Assembly (NCBI GenBank): GCA_023512835.1
Contig: CM042092.1
Coordinates: 45,006,535 to 45,070,534, forward strand
From: Taxillus chinensis
Lineage: Eukaryota > Streptophyta > Magnoliopsida > Santalales > Loranthaceae
DNA: 64,000 nucleotides
Reading direction: 5' to 3'
Under the pieces are notes generated by a model that had not been told where the DNA came from, did no database searches, and saw only the letters and a program-made list of their open reading frames with translations. Each line of letters begins with the position of its first letter. The stretch's first letter is position 1. This document shows positions 1-11,870 of this stretch, in pieces. The position numbers were made by a program, and so were the translations under genes.

Positions 1-853
1 CACTCTGCAATGGCGCCCCCGATGGGCCTGCCTCCCATCATCCAGTTCTCTCTCGGCTATACGGGCCGTCTCCATGGCCTCGGCATAGGTCCTCAAGCGT
101 AGAATCGCCACCCTCTCCCTAAGGGCTGGCCCGAGACCCAAGGTGAACTTGTGGGCCTTCAGGTCCTCCCTTACCACGGTCTCGGGAGCAAACCTACTCA
201 ATCTCGGAACTCCCGCTCATATTCGGGTACCGTCTTGGATCCCTGCTTCAAGCTGCCAAATTCTTCCCTCTTTTGCCATCTTAGCGATTCCGGGGAAGAA
301 CTCATCTTGGAAGAGTTGCAAGAACTCCTCCCAAAACATGAGTTGCACCGCACGGCTCCCCGCAACACTCGTCCACCACTCCAAAGCGTCCCCCTCCAGT
401 TGCCGAATTGCCGGTCGCACCTTATCCTCCTCCGGGGGCAGGAGAAAGGAGAACACGTGCTCAATCTGCCTCAACCACCGCTCGGCTACCACGGGATCTT
501 CTCCCCCCTTAAATCGCGGAGGTTGTTCCTTTCGGAACCGTGTCACCACGTCGTCCTCTGCACGGGGTCGGACACCACCCAGCGAACTCTCACGCTCACG
601 AGGCGGCTCTCGTCCTGGTGGTGGTGGTGGTGGCACCACCTGCCGTGTCTTTGCCATCTCACGGCGCACCTCCTCCCGAACGTCCTGCCGGAGTCCCTCC
701 CGTAGCTCTCGTACCTCCGGCCCGGATGCCTTCTTGTAGACGTGCCGGTAACAACGCATGCCCTCCAACGGATGGTCCCGCACCCGGACCCTCATGGGCA
801 GATGACTCATCGGCCATCGCCCCGGACGCACGTGTCACTCTCCTCGGCGGCAT
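1..853 (-). pseudogene. gag: Ty3/gypsy gag (family A, left copy), partial, runs off the window
   Basis: Capsid-type Gag of a Ty3/gypsy element, read right to left. It probably starts at the ATG at 853 (MPPRRVTRASG...), preceded by a long non-coding leader and a primer binding site. Seen: an Arg/Glu-rich N-terminal stretch, a proline run, then the Retrotrans_gag core (FRKEQPPRFKGGEDPVVAE, then ...DALEWW..., FWEEFLQLFQDEFFP). After that GSKTVPEYEREF and a long helical tail (APETVVREDLKAHKFTLG) reach position 1. The frame changes near 830, 290 and 205, so it is decayed. It is GC-rich compared with its surroundings. Family fit is clear. Downstream knuckles and pol lie outside the window. Confidence 0.85.
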
Positions 854-1262
854 TCTTACTACACGGGTAAGAAGCACAACGTCAAAACAATTTTATAATC
901 TATCGCGTCACTACCTCTACCCCCACCGATCAATTCCACTATCACGTGATATTACACACATACATTGCATCAATCACATTGCACGATTCAGTACACATTG
1001 CCAAACAAATCAGAGTTGCACATTTCACTTAATCATATGATTTTATCCACGAGTTTAGCATACATTCACAAGCAAATGCAACTAGTGCCCTAATGCCAAT
1101 GCATGCAAATCCTACCACAAGACCGGACTACCCTAAGTACACCTTGGAGGCTCAAAGAGGACCATGTTGATCAGGCATGTCCCTCCGGGCTCCTCCAAAG
1201 GACTCAAGATAACCAAGTCCGCCCACTACCCTAGGCCAACTAGACCATGCTCGATACCATAT
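854..1262 (-). promoter_or_regulatory. Family A 5' leader and primer binding site (left copy)
   Basis: Non-coding leader between LTR and gag. Just inside the LTR the minus strand reads TGGTATCGAGC (1249-1259). This differs by one missing base from TGGTATCAGAGC, the usual plant site for the initiator-Met tRNA 3' end. Positions about 1070-1262 are nearly the same as 7690-7884, the leader of the second internal region. Confidence 0.75.
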
Positions 1263-3303
1263 TGTCACGCCCGGATTTCCAACCCGAGGAAACCGGTACG
1301 TGACTCCCCTTTTACCCACACGGAGGGCAAGGGGTAGGATACAAATCAAGAATTTAACATTTTAAACATCCACAACATTCAAGAAAGTAATATTCATTAA
1401 AAGCAATCCAATCCAGTTTATTACAACAAAATCCTTTCCCCACTTTGGGGTTACATCGATTCTCATAATAAAAATAACATAAACAAATTAAATAAATAAG
1501 GTCTTCCACCTTGGGGTCCCACCTAACGCCCGTAGGTTCCCGAAAAGAAAACAACATGGTAGGAGGGGTGAGCAACCACAACTCAGTAGGGATCATGTCT
1601 CCCCAACCCATCCCATGCACTATACTACATGCCTTGTGTACAAGTGCCGTGTCGTGATACAATTATCCCACCAGGATATAGTTACAAGCTATAAAGCAAA
1701 CACAATCATACATGGGCTAGTACATAAACACTCCCGGGCTTCCCAGCCCACCTGGGTTTCAAGAACAATCCCGGGCTTCCACGGCCACCGGGTTCCACAA
1801 AACATCCCGGGCTTCCATGGCCACCGGGTTCCAGCCCAGGCTTCCACGCCCAACCACAAGCACGCTCAGCACACATGGCCATACAAGCTAACATCAAACA
1901 CTTAGTATGCTTAGTCACATGAAATAACATCGAACACTTAGCATGCATATATCCACAAGCTCACAAACCCAGACCACAAGGCATTTCCACAAACACATAA
2001 CATGCACGGACCTCACAGGCATAATTTCAAACACTTGGCAAGGCATATACACATAACTATATTCACACAGGCTTTTCATCAAACATATAGCATATAGATC
2101 ATAGAACCACACCAAAATGCCACTGAAGGCCAACCTTCATATAGGAGATCACACCTATATGAATTTACATATATATATAACAGATCCGGCCAGAATCTGC
2201 CCTAGGACCCTAGGACCAGGAGGGTTTAGGAAGAACAGAACCCTACCTTAAAGCAGATCTTCCTTGCTCCCGCGCCAAACGCCGTCCTCCCCACGCAAGA
2301 TGCTCCTGGCAGCAACCAAGCAACTCCCCTTCCCTCTCTCTCTCTAGCTCTCTCTCTCTCTCTCGCAAAGCAGGCGACAAAAGGAACACAAGAACCCTAA
2401 ACTCAAACTCAAGCCCTCCTTATATAGACACCATTCACATCAAAACGACGTAGTTTTGATTAAGTAAACCCGAGGATCAAAACGACGTAGTTTTGATTAC
2501 ACAAGCTACCACCCTTTCCGCATCCATACACACCAAAATATTAGAATTTCAACATGGTCCTTTGGAGAAAGTTCCTTAGAATGCCAAAACCAAGGGAACC
2601 ATGCAAAAATATGCTGCACGCCAATTTGCACGTGAATTCCCAATTCACGTGCAACTCCATATGAACTCCAAATGCTCTCAAACTTCACCCCTAGCCTCCT
2701 TGCATCATTTGGAAGACAATTACACTTGCACGTGAATTGGACCCATAACCCGTGCACCTCTACATACATGTCCATTTGGTCTGAAAACTATGGTAGATAA
2801 GAGGACATCATTCTAAGCATCTTTCCTTTTGCACGTGAATTCATTGGAGTCCAACTACTAGGTCAAAATCTGGAAAAACTCTACTCGGGAGGCAAACGCC
2901 TAACTCCAAGGGACGGGTCCTTATAAAAACGCACCATCAAAACGACGTAGTTTTGATAAATAAAACATGAACTAATCACTCCGGCCTTAAGGACAAAATA
3001 CCCACAATCGAACGTGTTTCCCAAAACTTTCCTCTATCTCACGCTCCAAGTCTGAGCTCATTACACTCAACAAACAAGCCACGAAGACCGTATAAACACC
3101 TCCCTCGAAGACTCATGGAAACGCGGCCTCGAAGATCTGCTCGAAGATCAAACCTTCGACCCTCAAACCTTAGGCTCGACTCCTCGGTCTTCGAAACTCC
3201 CAACCCAAATCTTCGGGTCTTCCCCCTTTCGACCCAAGTGTTCGCCTAGCTATTGTTTTCTAAATCCGTCTGGACTTGTCTACCCAAAACACGGGTGATT
3301 ACA
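1263..3303 (-). repeat. Family A LTR, left copy (2041 bp)
   Basis: On the minus strand it starts TGTAATCACCCGTG (at 3303) and ends GGGCGTGACA (at 1263), with PBS on one side and a purine tract on the other. The same ends and internal order recur at 7885-9814. It holds a TATA-type box (TATATAAGG on the minus strand, about 2418-2427), a CT microsatellite at about 2334-2363, and the palindromic word ATCAAAACGACGTAGTTTTG near 2434, 2475 and 2938. At about 1700-1860 it carries a degenerate repeat of the words CCCGGGCTTCC and CACCGGGTTCCA. Confidence 0.88.
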
Positions 3304-3338
3304 TCCTCTCCCCCTTAAGACTTTTCGTCCTCGAAAAG
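3304..3338 (-). promoter_or_regulatory. Family A polypurine tract and adjacent hairpin
   Basis: The minus strand reads AAGGGGGAGAGGA directly before the LTR start, fitting a plus-strand primer. Immediately upstream is an inverted repeat, CTTTTCGTCCTCGAAAAG (3321-3338, plus strand). A hairpin of this type beside the purine tract is common in plant chromovirus 3' ends. Confidence 0.75.
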
Positions 3339-5679
3339 AAACAATAGGGATAAAAACACATGCTATCCATTTTCCAAAATGGCAAAGCCACACTCCAAGA
3401 TGGATCACACAACATAACGGGACATCTCAAACACATTGCAATCCCAAAACACATCTCAATATAAATACAAATACCAGTTTACAAATACAAATACAAATAC
3501 ACCAAATCATGAACCACATACAAGAAAACACATTACTACCCCTTGGCAAGTCTCCCACCTTCAACCTTTTTATTGTTCTCGAACAACTCTTGGGGGTTCC
3601 TCACGCATCATGGATTCACGTTCCCATATCTCCTCCATAGGACGTGTCATCCTCGAAAGACAACACACTTTCCATAATGCATCCTTGATGCACATCGCCC
3701 AACCATTCACATACCCGCGACTAAAGATATCACACATGAAGGCACGTACTACCCCAAATTACAAACATGATAAGGAAACACATATTCTCATCTCACAAAT
3801 AACCCTTGTTCTCCTCCACTAACACATGTCACAAGTATTCACATGTCACGACAGTGTGACACATACGCCCATCCCCAAACACGTTTAACAAATCACATAG
3901 GTCACTCAACTCACATCATAAACACCACTACAAGGAACAACTCACAAACAAAACACTACTACACGTTTAATGTTCCAACGCCCATTCGCCAACACCATAC
4001 AAACTCATCCGCAGGGAGTTTCCTCACAACCTTCCCACCTTTGGACTTTTCGTCCCCGAAAAGAGAAACCAAGTAAGCAAACATCACGAGAAGATCAAAG
4101 CAACACATAACACCCATGAGCATAACAAGAACTAGGGCTGGCCAATTAGTGCGCCGACAATAACTCATGTGAGCAAGTCGACAACAGTGAGGTCAGAAAC
4201 CTCCCACAAATTGCTAAGACCCCGACAACCGAACAAGGCCAACACCATCAGCCTACGCGCGTCACAATAGAACCAACACTCCCCAATTAAAGGTACCCCA
4301 ACAGTAACCCACCACTAAGATTTGATGCAACGAACACCAACAATTTACCATGCACCATACCCGGATGTAGACCTCACCCTTACAAGAAGCACCATGAGGT
4401 CACAATGAAATACAAACAAACGGGATAAGAGCATGATGTAAACCACAATCACAGTCCCACACGGGGATATCACTACAAAGAAGACAAGCATCACAATTGA
4501 ATCCCCTCACGCTAACGCAAAACAGGTTTAGGGATCCGAGGAATACATCCGTTAGCAAGGCACATTAAAACCCAACCAACACCAATGATGGCTCTCCACA
4601 GCTTACAATCCAGGACACAACTATACTAGGATGAAGTTTCCATTTGGTTCTAATCAACATGACGCCCAATGGAGTCCAGGGATGACAAATTCAACACCAT
4701 ACACAACCACAACAAGACCAAAAACTACTATCGGGCTAACACTACCACCAACATTGAGAATCTACTAAAGAATCCCATGAACCAGACGCCCACACAAATA
4801 ACACCTCTCTCGACTACGGTCAAATAGGATCCACCAAGGTCCCACACAACTTCACTAACTAAGGCTTATGTTACAACCCAAGTGATAACGCCTTACTCGG
4901 TCACAGACATTCCATGCGATAGGAATCCTTTAACGATGGGTAGGTACCAACAACATAGTTCTCTCCACCCTGAAAACTCTCCTACCTGCAACATGACAAC
5001 AACGGAATCCTCTCGTGTCACCAATCACAAGTCACAAGGGAATCCCTTGCCTCCAGGACATACTCCACCTCATGAACCACTAACTTCGCTACACCAACCA
5101 TCACGTTCTATCTCAACACACCATCAAAACACTCAAATGGACCAAGAAATACTCAGGCTTTAGCCTCAACTTAATGTGATCACTGCAATTTCTCCGGGTA
5201 GGCACAGGAAACAAGGCATGCAAACTCCTGATTTGGGACTTTCATGTAGCTCCCAAATACCAACACCTCGATGGCGTGAACCATCTCACTTACCGCATGT
5301 TACCGCATAAGAAAAGTTTTCAAGGAGGACATATGTAGGTTCATTAAAAACCTTAATGCATACACCTTTTGATATCCGCCGACATAAATCTCTCCCCAAG
5401 GAGTAAGCATTAATACCCCTCCCAGCAACCTGGCAACCGACTCAACTCGAGAAATCAAACAACTCTTTTTTCTCAGTGCATCAACACCTTCTTCATTCCA
5501 ACACCACATATATTATACTAATGCATTACCTCCGACTCCTCCGCATATGGATGCCATGATACCCACACATAAGAACTCTATTATACACCTATAACACATA
5601 TGTAACACTTGTAACAAACAAAGCAACCAAAACACATGAAATAAATTATAGTGCGGAACACATGTAAGAGAGAACATAA
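3339..5679 (-). other. Family A 3' untranslated region, non-coding
   Basis: About 2.3 kb with no convincing ORF, rich in CA/AC on the plus strand. It contains two further copies of the hairpin motif, TGTTCTCGAACA near 3574-3585 and CTTTTCGTCCCCGAAAAG at 4046-4063. The second is preceded by CCCACCTTTGG, which resembles the purine-tract module at 3304. Nothing else recognised. Confidence 0.5.
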
Positions 5680-5785
5680 TAGCCTCCCACCTCCTGGCCT
5701 CTTTTAAGCCTATTTCCCACAAGACATGGATTAAGGGAATGGTCCTACCACCCAGTACATCCTCAACCCCTCGGGAGATGTCTCC
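5680..5785 (-). pseudogene. Chromodomain remnant of family A pol
   Basis: The minus-strand reading contains VEDVLGGRTIPLIHVLWE followed by IGLKEARRWEA. This resembles the C-terminal chromodomain of plant chromoviruses, whose usual pattern is VLRGKTIPLVKVLW...EEATWE. It lies where the end of pol is expected, between gag and the 3' UTR. The flanking integrase is not recognisable, so this is a short relic. It places family A among chromoviruses. The evidence is one conserved block only. Confidence 0.6.
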
Positions 5786-6679
5786 CAAATGTGGGGAAAA
5801 CCCGAACAAGCCCGCCCAATCTCACTCGCTAACCCACTTGCACCGATTGGATTCACTGGCACGATTTTATAAACCCACCTCGACCGATAGTTGAATTCCG
5901 GAACACTTCACATTTTACACATGTGCATACCTATTTCACAACATATCCTATGAACATCACTAAAGGTCCTCACACACCACAAGCACTTACTCTCGTGGTC
6001 AATGTTTGGCCACTTGAGATCTTGCAACTGTCTCCACCAGGACCCCCACAAGAACCTTAAAATCACCTACCACCCTCACCAAACAATTTAAATCTCAATG
6101 ACTCAAGGAGTGAGGTATAGTAAGGGCAAGCTCCTCCCTCAACCCCAATACCGGGAAAGGTTACCAAAAAAAAAAAAAAAAAACTTCCCTCCCACTTGGC
6201 ACTTCTACCCATACCTCCATCCAAATAAAAACATACTTCTATTAGTCAAGGTTGCCAAAATGGATACCACACAAAGATACGGTTAACACTTTAGACCACA
6301 TTTAAACCATCAAACTGTTTACAACAACTATTTATTATCATAACTATCATTAATTCATTATTCGTTTGGTATCATACATTTTTTTTCTCTAGTAGGTCAC
6401 TCACCACGTCCATTTCGAAACGGTAACACAAACGACCTTCTAAGCCTCACCTAACGTAAAACCGTGGCTCAAGAGTCCTCTCAACGAGAATACCCCTCTA
6501 TCACAAACGTCTTAATTAAATTGCTAGAAACTCAGCAATCAAAGGTTCACTCATCCTCACCTAAGCCAATACGAGACTCAACCGATCAATATCTTTAAAG
6601 GAGCATGATACCACCAATAAAACAGAAATCTTAACACACGAGAGTTGAAATCGTACCCTTGGCCAAGGAAAGTTTTGCC
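5786..6679 (-). other. Family A internal region where pol is expected, unrecognisable
   Basis: About 0.9 kb between the gag and chromodomain remnants. No RT or integrase motif is visible on either strand. It includes an A run near 6167-6183. Most of pol is either deleted or decayed here. Confidence 0.45.
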
Positions 6680-7210
6680 ACGCTCTCCTACTAGCCTCAC
6701 TAGGTAGTCCTCGGCCCCATGCCTTGCTCGCCGAGCTAGTCCTCTAGCACCATGCCTTGCTTTACCAAAACAGACTGTCTGGAGATGTCCTACCTTTCCA
6801 TAGATGCGGCACTAGTATCGCTCTCGCTACACCCTCTTTTCCAATGTCCCGGTTGTCCACAGCAAGAACAACCCTTTAAGTAATCGGTCTCAAATTGATT
6901 TGTTGGGGGGATTGACCCCCGTCTCGAAACTTGTGGCCATCTTCTGATTCCCCCCGTATGCCTCTTGGGGTCCTTTCTGCTGATCAGGACAATAATGCTT
7001 CAGTTGATCTTCATCCGAGCTCCTCCAAATGATGTGGGTTGACCGCCCTCGGTGTGCCTCGCTCTTAATCAGTTATCAAATCTCATCCCTCAATTATGGA
7101 ATAATCAGGGTTAAAATGCCAATCTCTGCTATGTGAAGATCATTAGTTACAGCCTGCAGCTCTGCCACTTGCCCAGCCTGGGTGGCGGGCTCTTCTGTCG
7201 TACGGGTCAT
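6680..7210 (-). pseudogene. gag: Family A gag remnant with two zinc knuckles (right copy)
   Basis: Begins at the ATG at 7210 (MTRTTEEPATQAGQVAELQA), soon broken by stops. At 6829-6870 the minus strand encodes CSCCGQPGHWKRGC, an exact CX2CX4HX4C knuckle. At 6770-6811 a second knuckle, CRIYGKVGHLQTVC, keeps the spacing but has Tyr in place of the second Cys. Paired CCHC knuckles bind RNA in the nucleocapsid part of Gag. The capsid core between start and knuckles is missing or unreadable. This start does not match the gag start at 853, although the leaders of the two copies match. Confidence 0.7.
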
Positions 7211-7884
7211 AATTTTTCAGAGGCTGGGTACACGAGGAGGTAGCGCTCCAGGTTAACACTCAACACTCTTAATACCATTACCGACTAGGCGTTTAGAGCT
7301 ATAACTAATCTTAAAACACACATTATCACCACACAGATTTGCAGATTCACATTTCACAGACTATACAAGTTCACACCTTCACATTGCACATATCATTTAT
7401 ACTCAAGTGAATATCTCATCGTTTTGAATACCACATTGCTTATTCCACACAATACCATACAAAGGCACACACTTAAGCATTCACATATCTCACCTAGTCA
7501 TTTTCAGAATATCAACAGTATTATCTCTATGTAGTTCGTTCACATTGCACAAGTCCACTAGTACACAAATTCCATACCACACATTCTTTTCTTTGTAGTC
7601 ATGCTTAAGTTGTCACAATATATCAGAGTTGCACAATTATTATTTTTTTATTTAAAACATTCCCACAGTTATCCATACATTCATACATAAACAACAAATG
7701 CAACTAGTGCCCTAATGCCAATGTATGCAAATCCTACCACAAGACCGGACTACCCCAAGTACACCTTAGAGGCTCCAAGAGGACCATGTTGATCAGGCAC
7801 GTCCCTCCAGGCTCCTCCAAAGGACTCAAGATAACCAAGTCCGCCCACTACCCTAGGCCAACTAGACCATGCTCGATACCATAT
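7211..7884 (-). promoter_or_regulatory. Family A 5' leader and primer binding site (right copy)
   Basis: Non-coding leader. The minus strand has TGGTATCGAGC at 7871-7881, three bases inside the LTR, again an initiator-Met-type site with one base missing. The LTR-proximal 195 bases match 1070-1262. Confidence 0.75.
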
Positions 7885-9168
7885 TGTCACGCCCTGGATT
7901 TCCAACCCGAGGAGACCGGAACGTGACCCTCCCTTTACCCAAGTTTGGATAAAGGGGGCAAGATACAACATGCCCACACAGGACACTATACACCTCACAA
8001 CAAATATTCAGAGAGACAAAATCATATATTTATTAAGTTCAAACCATTACAAACGTGTCCAAACATGCTTTTATTACATTAAACTCCTCATTACAATATC
8101 TCCCCACTACGGTTACATCAATTACCATAAATTAACATAATCGAAAAGAAACATGAAGGCAAATATGGTCTTCCACCTTGGGATTCCACCTAACGCCTGT
8201 AGGTCCGGTAAAGAAAATAAACACAAGAGGAGGGGGTGAGCAACCACGGCTCAACAGGGATCAAGTCTCCCTAACTCATCCCATGCACCTATCATCTATA
8301 TGAGAGCGTGTACCGGTGTAGTGACGTGGTAGAAACAAATAGCAAGGAAACACAACACACAAACGGGCACAACCCCAGCTCTAGCCACACGGGCTAACAC
8401 TTTAACCACCTCTCAACAAGTGATTTAACCGCCTCTTCAGGCCAATGATTTAACCGCCTCTCAGGCAAATAGTTCCCACGACCTCACAGCTAACGTAAAA
8501 CATCCCAGGCTTCCATAGCCACCAGGTTCAATAAAATAGGCCCGGGCTTCCATAGCCACCGGGTGTACAAGCAAACACGCAAAGACACATGGCCATACAA
8601 GCATAACATCAAGCACTTAATATGCATGGTCACATAGGCATAACTTCAAACACTTAGCATGCATACATTCATAGGCTCACAAACCCAGCCCACACACGTA
8701 TAATCTTAAACACATAATATGGGTGGTCATTCGGACATATTATCAAACACATAACATGTGTGGCCTCACAGGCATAATATCAAACACATAACATGCATGG
8801 CCTCACAGGCATAATATCAAAGACTTAACATGCGTGTATATATACATCCAAGCAAAACACGTCATTGAAAGCCAACATTCATATAGGAGATCACACCTAT
8901 ATGAATTTACATATTTATATATATAAAACCAAACACTACATTGCCTATCACAAGGCCAAAGCCTTGGGGATAGGTTCAAGGAAGAACAGAACCCCTACCT
9001 CAAAGATCCTCCACGCTCTTGCCTCCACACCTAACGCCGTCCAACCACAGGAATGACAACGGCAACCACGAACCGGAGCTCACTCTCTCAATCTCCCTCT
9101 CTCTCTCTCTCTCTCTCGCGACGACCGACAACAAAAACCCTAAACCTAAAAAAAAAGAGAGCTCCTCC

Positions 9169-9176
9169 TTATATAG
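9169..9176 (-). promoter_or_regulatory. Core promoter TATA box of family A LTR
   Basis: The minus strand reads GTCTATATAAGGAGG. The left LTR has the equivalent box at 2420-2427. In both LTRs the palindromic TGACGTAG-type repeats lie immediately upstream, about 15-45 bases away, so this is the likely transcription start region. Confidence 0.6.
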
Positions 9177-9186
9177 ACCTCACTTA

Positions 9187-9471
9187 TCAAAATGACGTAG
9201 TTTTGATAAATGAAATCCCACCATCAAAATGACGTAGTTTTGATAAATGAAATCCCACCATCAAAACGATGTAGTTTTGATAAATGAAACACACCATCAA
9301 AACGACGTAGTTTTGATAAATGAAACACACCATAAAAACGATGTAGTTTTGATAAATGAAACACACCATCAAAATGACGTAGTTTCGGTAAATAAAACAC
9401 ACCATCAAAATGACATAGTTTTGAGAAATAAAACACACCATCAAAATGACGTAGTTTTGATAAATAAAACA
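9187..9471. repeat. 36-bp palindromic tandem array, eight copies
   Basis: Unit ATCAAAATGACGTAGTTTTG plus ATAAATGAAACACACC, eight copies with small changes (GACGTAG, GATGTAG, GACATAG). The core of each unit is a near-perfect inverted repeat, ATCAAAAC...GTTTTGAT, around an ACGT centre. ORFs through this array are by-products of the 36-base (12-codon) period. Confidence 0.92.
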
Positions 9472-9814
9472 TGAACTAACCACTCCGCTTCCACACAGGA
9501 CAAAATACCCACAATCCGAACATGGACATTGTCACATGCGGCCTCTACACGCTCCCACTTGAGCTCATTACACTCTCTAACAACCAAGCCACGAAGACTC
9601 GTAGAAACACTCCCTCGAAGACTCGCTGGAAAAGCGGCCTCAAAGATCTATCTCGAAGATCAAACCTTCGACCCTCAAACCTTTGAACTTCGACCCTCGG
9701 TCTTCGACCCTACGACCCAAATCTTCAGGTCTTCCACCTTTCGACCCAGGCGTTCACCCAGGGTATTGTTCATCTTCGTTCCAGCTTGTTCTACACAAAA
9801 CACGGGTCATTACA

Positions 9815-10651
9815 CAAGCGGATGGCAAGGAACTTTGCTCTTTGTTCACATTGGCTATTTATGGGTTGGTCATTTCCCCCGAGTCATATTGACAGAGTAC
9901 TGGTGGAAATAGTAGTGTAAGTTATAGGATGGGCTGATCCAGTACCTGCAATCCTTGTTGAAACAATTAGATCATTGTCATACATACAAACTTTAGGACA
10001 ATGCAGATTCAAAGGATGTCTTCCGCTCCTCTGTGCATGGCTAAAAAGTCATTTCAATGTATGGATTCACAACCTGAAGAAGTAGCTGCGTTGCCACATA
10101 ACGCACTACCTGAAATTATTTCTAACAAGGTGGGAGCTACCTCGAGACCGAAAAGGAGTGGACCCGTAAGCTACATACCATAATCGAAGATGAAATCGTG
10201 TGGATCGTGCCCTGGATGCCTATGGTCGACATGATCTACAACTCGTGGATAATACAATTGGGTCCCATTGCTTGATCCCCTGGGGAGGTATTGCTTATGC
10301 CCCTCTCCAAGCAGGAAGACAACTTAGAGGCCATCGGATCCCTTTAGTGTTACATGAGATGGAGGCTTATGACTTTATATACACCAAAGCAAAGGCCCAA
10401 AGTAAAACTTTCAAGATGTATCTAGCTTGGCTAGCACCTCGAAAGGTTAGAGTCAACCTCTATCATCTTGGAATCCACCCATTATACCCTTCATGGCGAC
10501 AATGGTATATAACAAATGTAGAGGCCCATTATGATCTAAGATAGGAACTTCTCCAAAAGAAGGCAGAACTCGAAACCCTACGACCGGAAGTTCAAGAGCA
10601 ACAAAAGACCATTCAAAGGATGACCGAGAAAATTCAACAACTAGAAAGGTG
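9815..10651 (+). pseudogene. Tat/Ogre ORF1 relic (DUF7745-like), 5' truncated
   Basis: Diverged relative of the ORF1 at 49013-50452. Matching blocks run in the same order: LFTLAIYGLVI, then a segment like QFMGCLLLLCTWLQGHF, then IPWGGIAYAPLQAGRQLRGH, then HPLYPSWRQWYITN. The end is a Glu/Gln-rich coiled coil, TLRPEVQEQQKTIQRMTEKI. Several frameshifts and stops. Its 5' end is cut exactly at the family A LTR boundary, so family A inserted here or replaced the upstream part. Confidence 0.8.
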
Positions 10652-10964
10652 ATCCCGAGGAAAACATAGGACAATTGGGAATGATCGAAGCTTGCCCCAA
10701 ATCATATCACATTAGGATTGTCCATTTCAATTTTTCTTTCTATTAATAATGTATTTTGTTTCATCAATAAAATGTTTTATGTGGTTTCCGTCAATACCAT
10801 TTCATTTCATGTATAACATGCATCCACAAAAAAAACTAAAAACAAAAAACAGAAAACAAAAGCAAAAACAAAAACAAATCCTTCTTCATCCAGGTTTGCT
10901 AGAAGGCCTCCAAGAAGATTGGGCATTTACACAACTTGAGGTCTCATTGTGATCAACCACCCCC
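10652..10964 (+). other. Spacer between ORF1 and gag of the Tat relic
   Basis: Non-coding. Includes an A-rich run at about 10828-10880. Corresponds in position to 50453-50650 in the intact element. Confidence 0.5.
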
Positions 10965-11870
10965 TTCAATGGACGAGCATACGAAAGACAAACTTACCCG
11001 CCTTGAACAAACTCAATAGGAGTAGGGAAAGCATTTTGCAAATGCAAACTCAGTTAAAGACAATGACGGAGATGTTAGCCAAGCCGACAGTGAAAAAGGA
11101 GCCAGCCCCATCGAAGGGGTGAACAACCTGCCCACACCACCCGTTGTTGGGACACCAACTCTAAAGAATATCACCGAAGCCATAGAATCACTCACCCCTA
11201 GAGAAAGTGATCATCCATCAATCCGGGAAGCATATTGAGGCTCGCTTGAAAGTTGTTAAAGGAGCAAAGGTATATGGGGCAACTAGCGCCCATGTCTTAT
11301 GTTTGGTACGGGGATAGTATTACCTCACAAGTTCAAGGTACTCGATTTCAAAAAGTTCAATGGTATGTAGTGTCCTAGAACACATGTGATCATGTATTGC
11401 CGCAAGATGGCAGACCATGTTGATATCGACAAGCTCCTAATGCACTCGTTTCTAAGAGAGCTTGACTAGAGGACCACTATGGTGGTACATTCAACTAGAG
11501 GGCAGTCTGTATCCAAACTTAGGGCTACCTAGCCATACCTTTCCTAGCTCAATACCGGCATGTCACTAATCTAGCACTAGATAGGCTGACATTACAATCC
11601 TTCAAAAAAGAAAGCACCGAAAGCTTCAAAACTTATGCCCAAGAGATGGAGGGAAGCGGCCATGGATATCCAACCTCCACTAACCGAGCATGAACTTACC
11701 ACTCTTTTCATCAAAGACTATGAAGGGAGCGTATTACAAGAAGTTAGTTGGGAATGTCTGGAGTAGCTTCATAGACATTGTCGCCTCCGGAGAAAGAACT
11801 GAAGGTGCCATCAATGAAGGAAAAATCAACGTGGGGAAAGTTGACGTACCTGTGTTCGAGTGATACCATG
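10965..11870 (+). pseudogene. gag: Tat/Ogre gag relic
   Basis: Matches the gag at 50750-53056 block by block: LPHKFKVLDFKKFNGM, CPRTHVIMYCRKMADHVD, DKLLMHSF and PPLTEHELTTLFIK. Many stops and frameshifts interrupt it. It fades after about 11870, and no protease, RT or integrase follows, so pol was deleted before or during decay. Confidence 0.8.

Larger units (their letters stand above)
1263..9814 (-). mobile_element. Family A chromovirus-like element, two LTRs, pol core missing
   Basis: Two related LTRs in the same orientation flank 4.6 kb of internal sequence. It has a PBS next to the right (5') LTR, a gag remnant, a chromodomain remnant, and a purine tract next to the left (3') LTR. Protease, RT and integrase are not recognisable, so it looks non-autonomous or internally deleted. 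A second internal region with a gag follows the left LTR at 1-1262, making an LTR-internal-LTR-internal tandem. The right outer end (9814) abuts a Tat ORF1 relic. The flanking CAAGC would be one half of a target duplication, but the other half is outside the window. Confidence 0.8.
7885..9814 (-). repeat. Family A LTR, right copy (1930 bp)
   Basis: Same ends as 1263-3303: TGTAATGACCCGTG at 9814 and GGGCGTGACA at 7885 on the minus strand. It carries the minus-strand TATA box (about 9169-9176), a CT microsatellite (about 9083-9118) and an expanded 36-bp array upstream of the TATA box. A 40-50 bp degenerate repeat (words CACTTAGCATGCAT, CATAATATCAAACACATAACATG) lies at about 8600-8840. Confidence 0.88.

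Noticed and set aside
143..1040. Plus-strand ORFs of 166-198 codons
   Set aside because: They lie opposite a clear minus-strand gag and have GC-rich shadow composition without any known motif.
9247..9483. ORFs on both strands with repeating peptides
   Set aside because: The 36-bp unit is a multiple of three, so open frames arise automatically.
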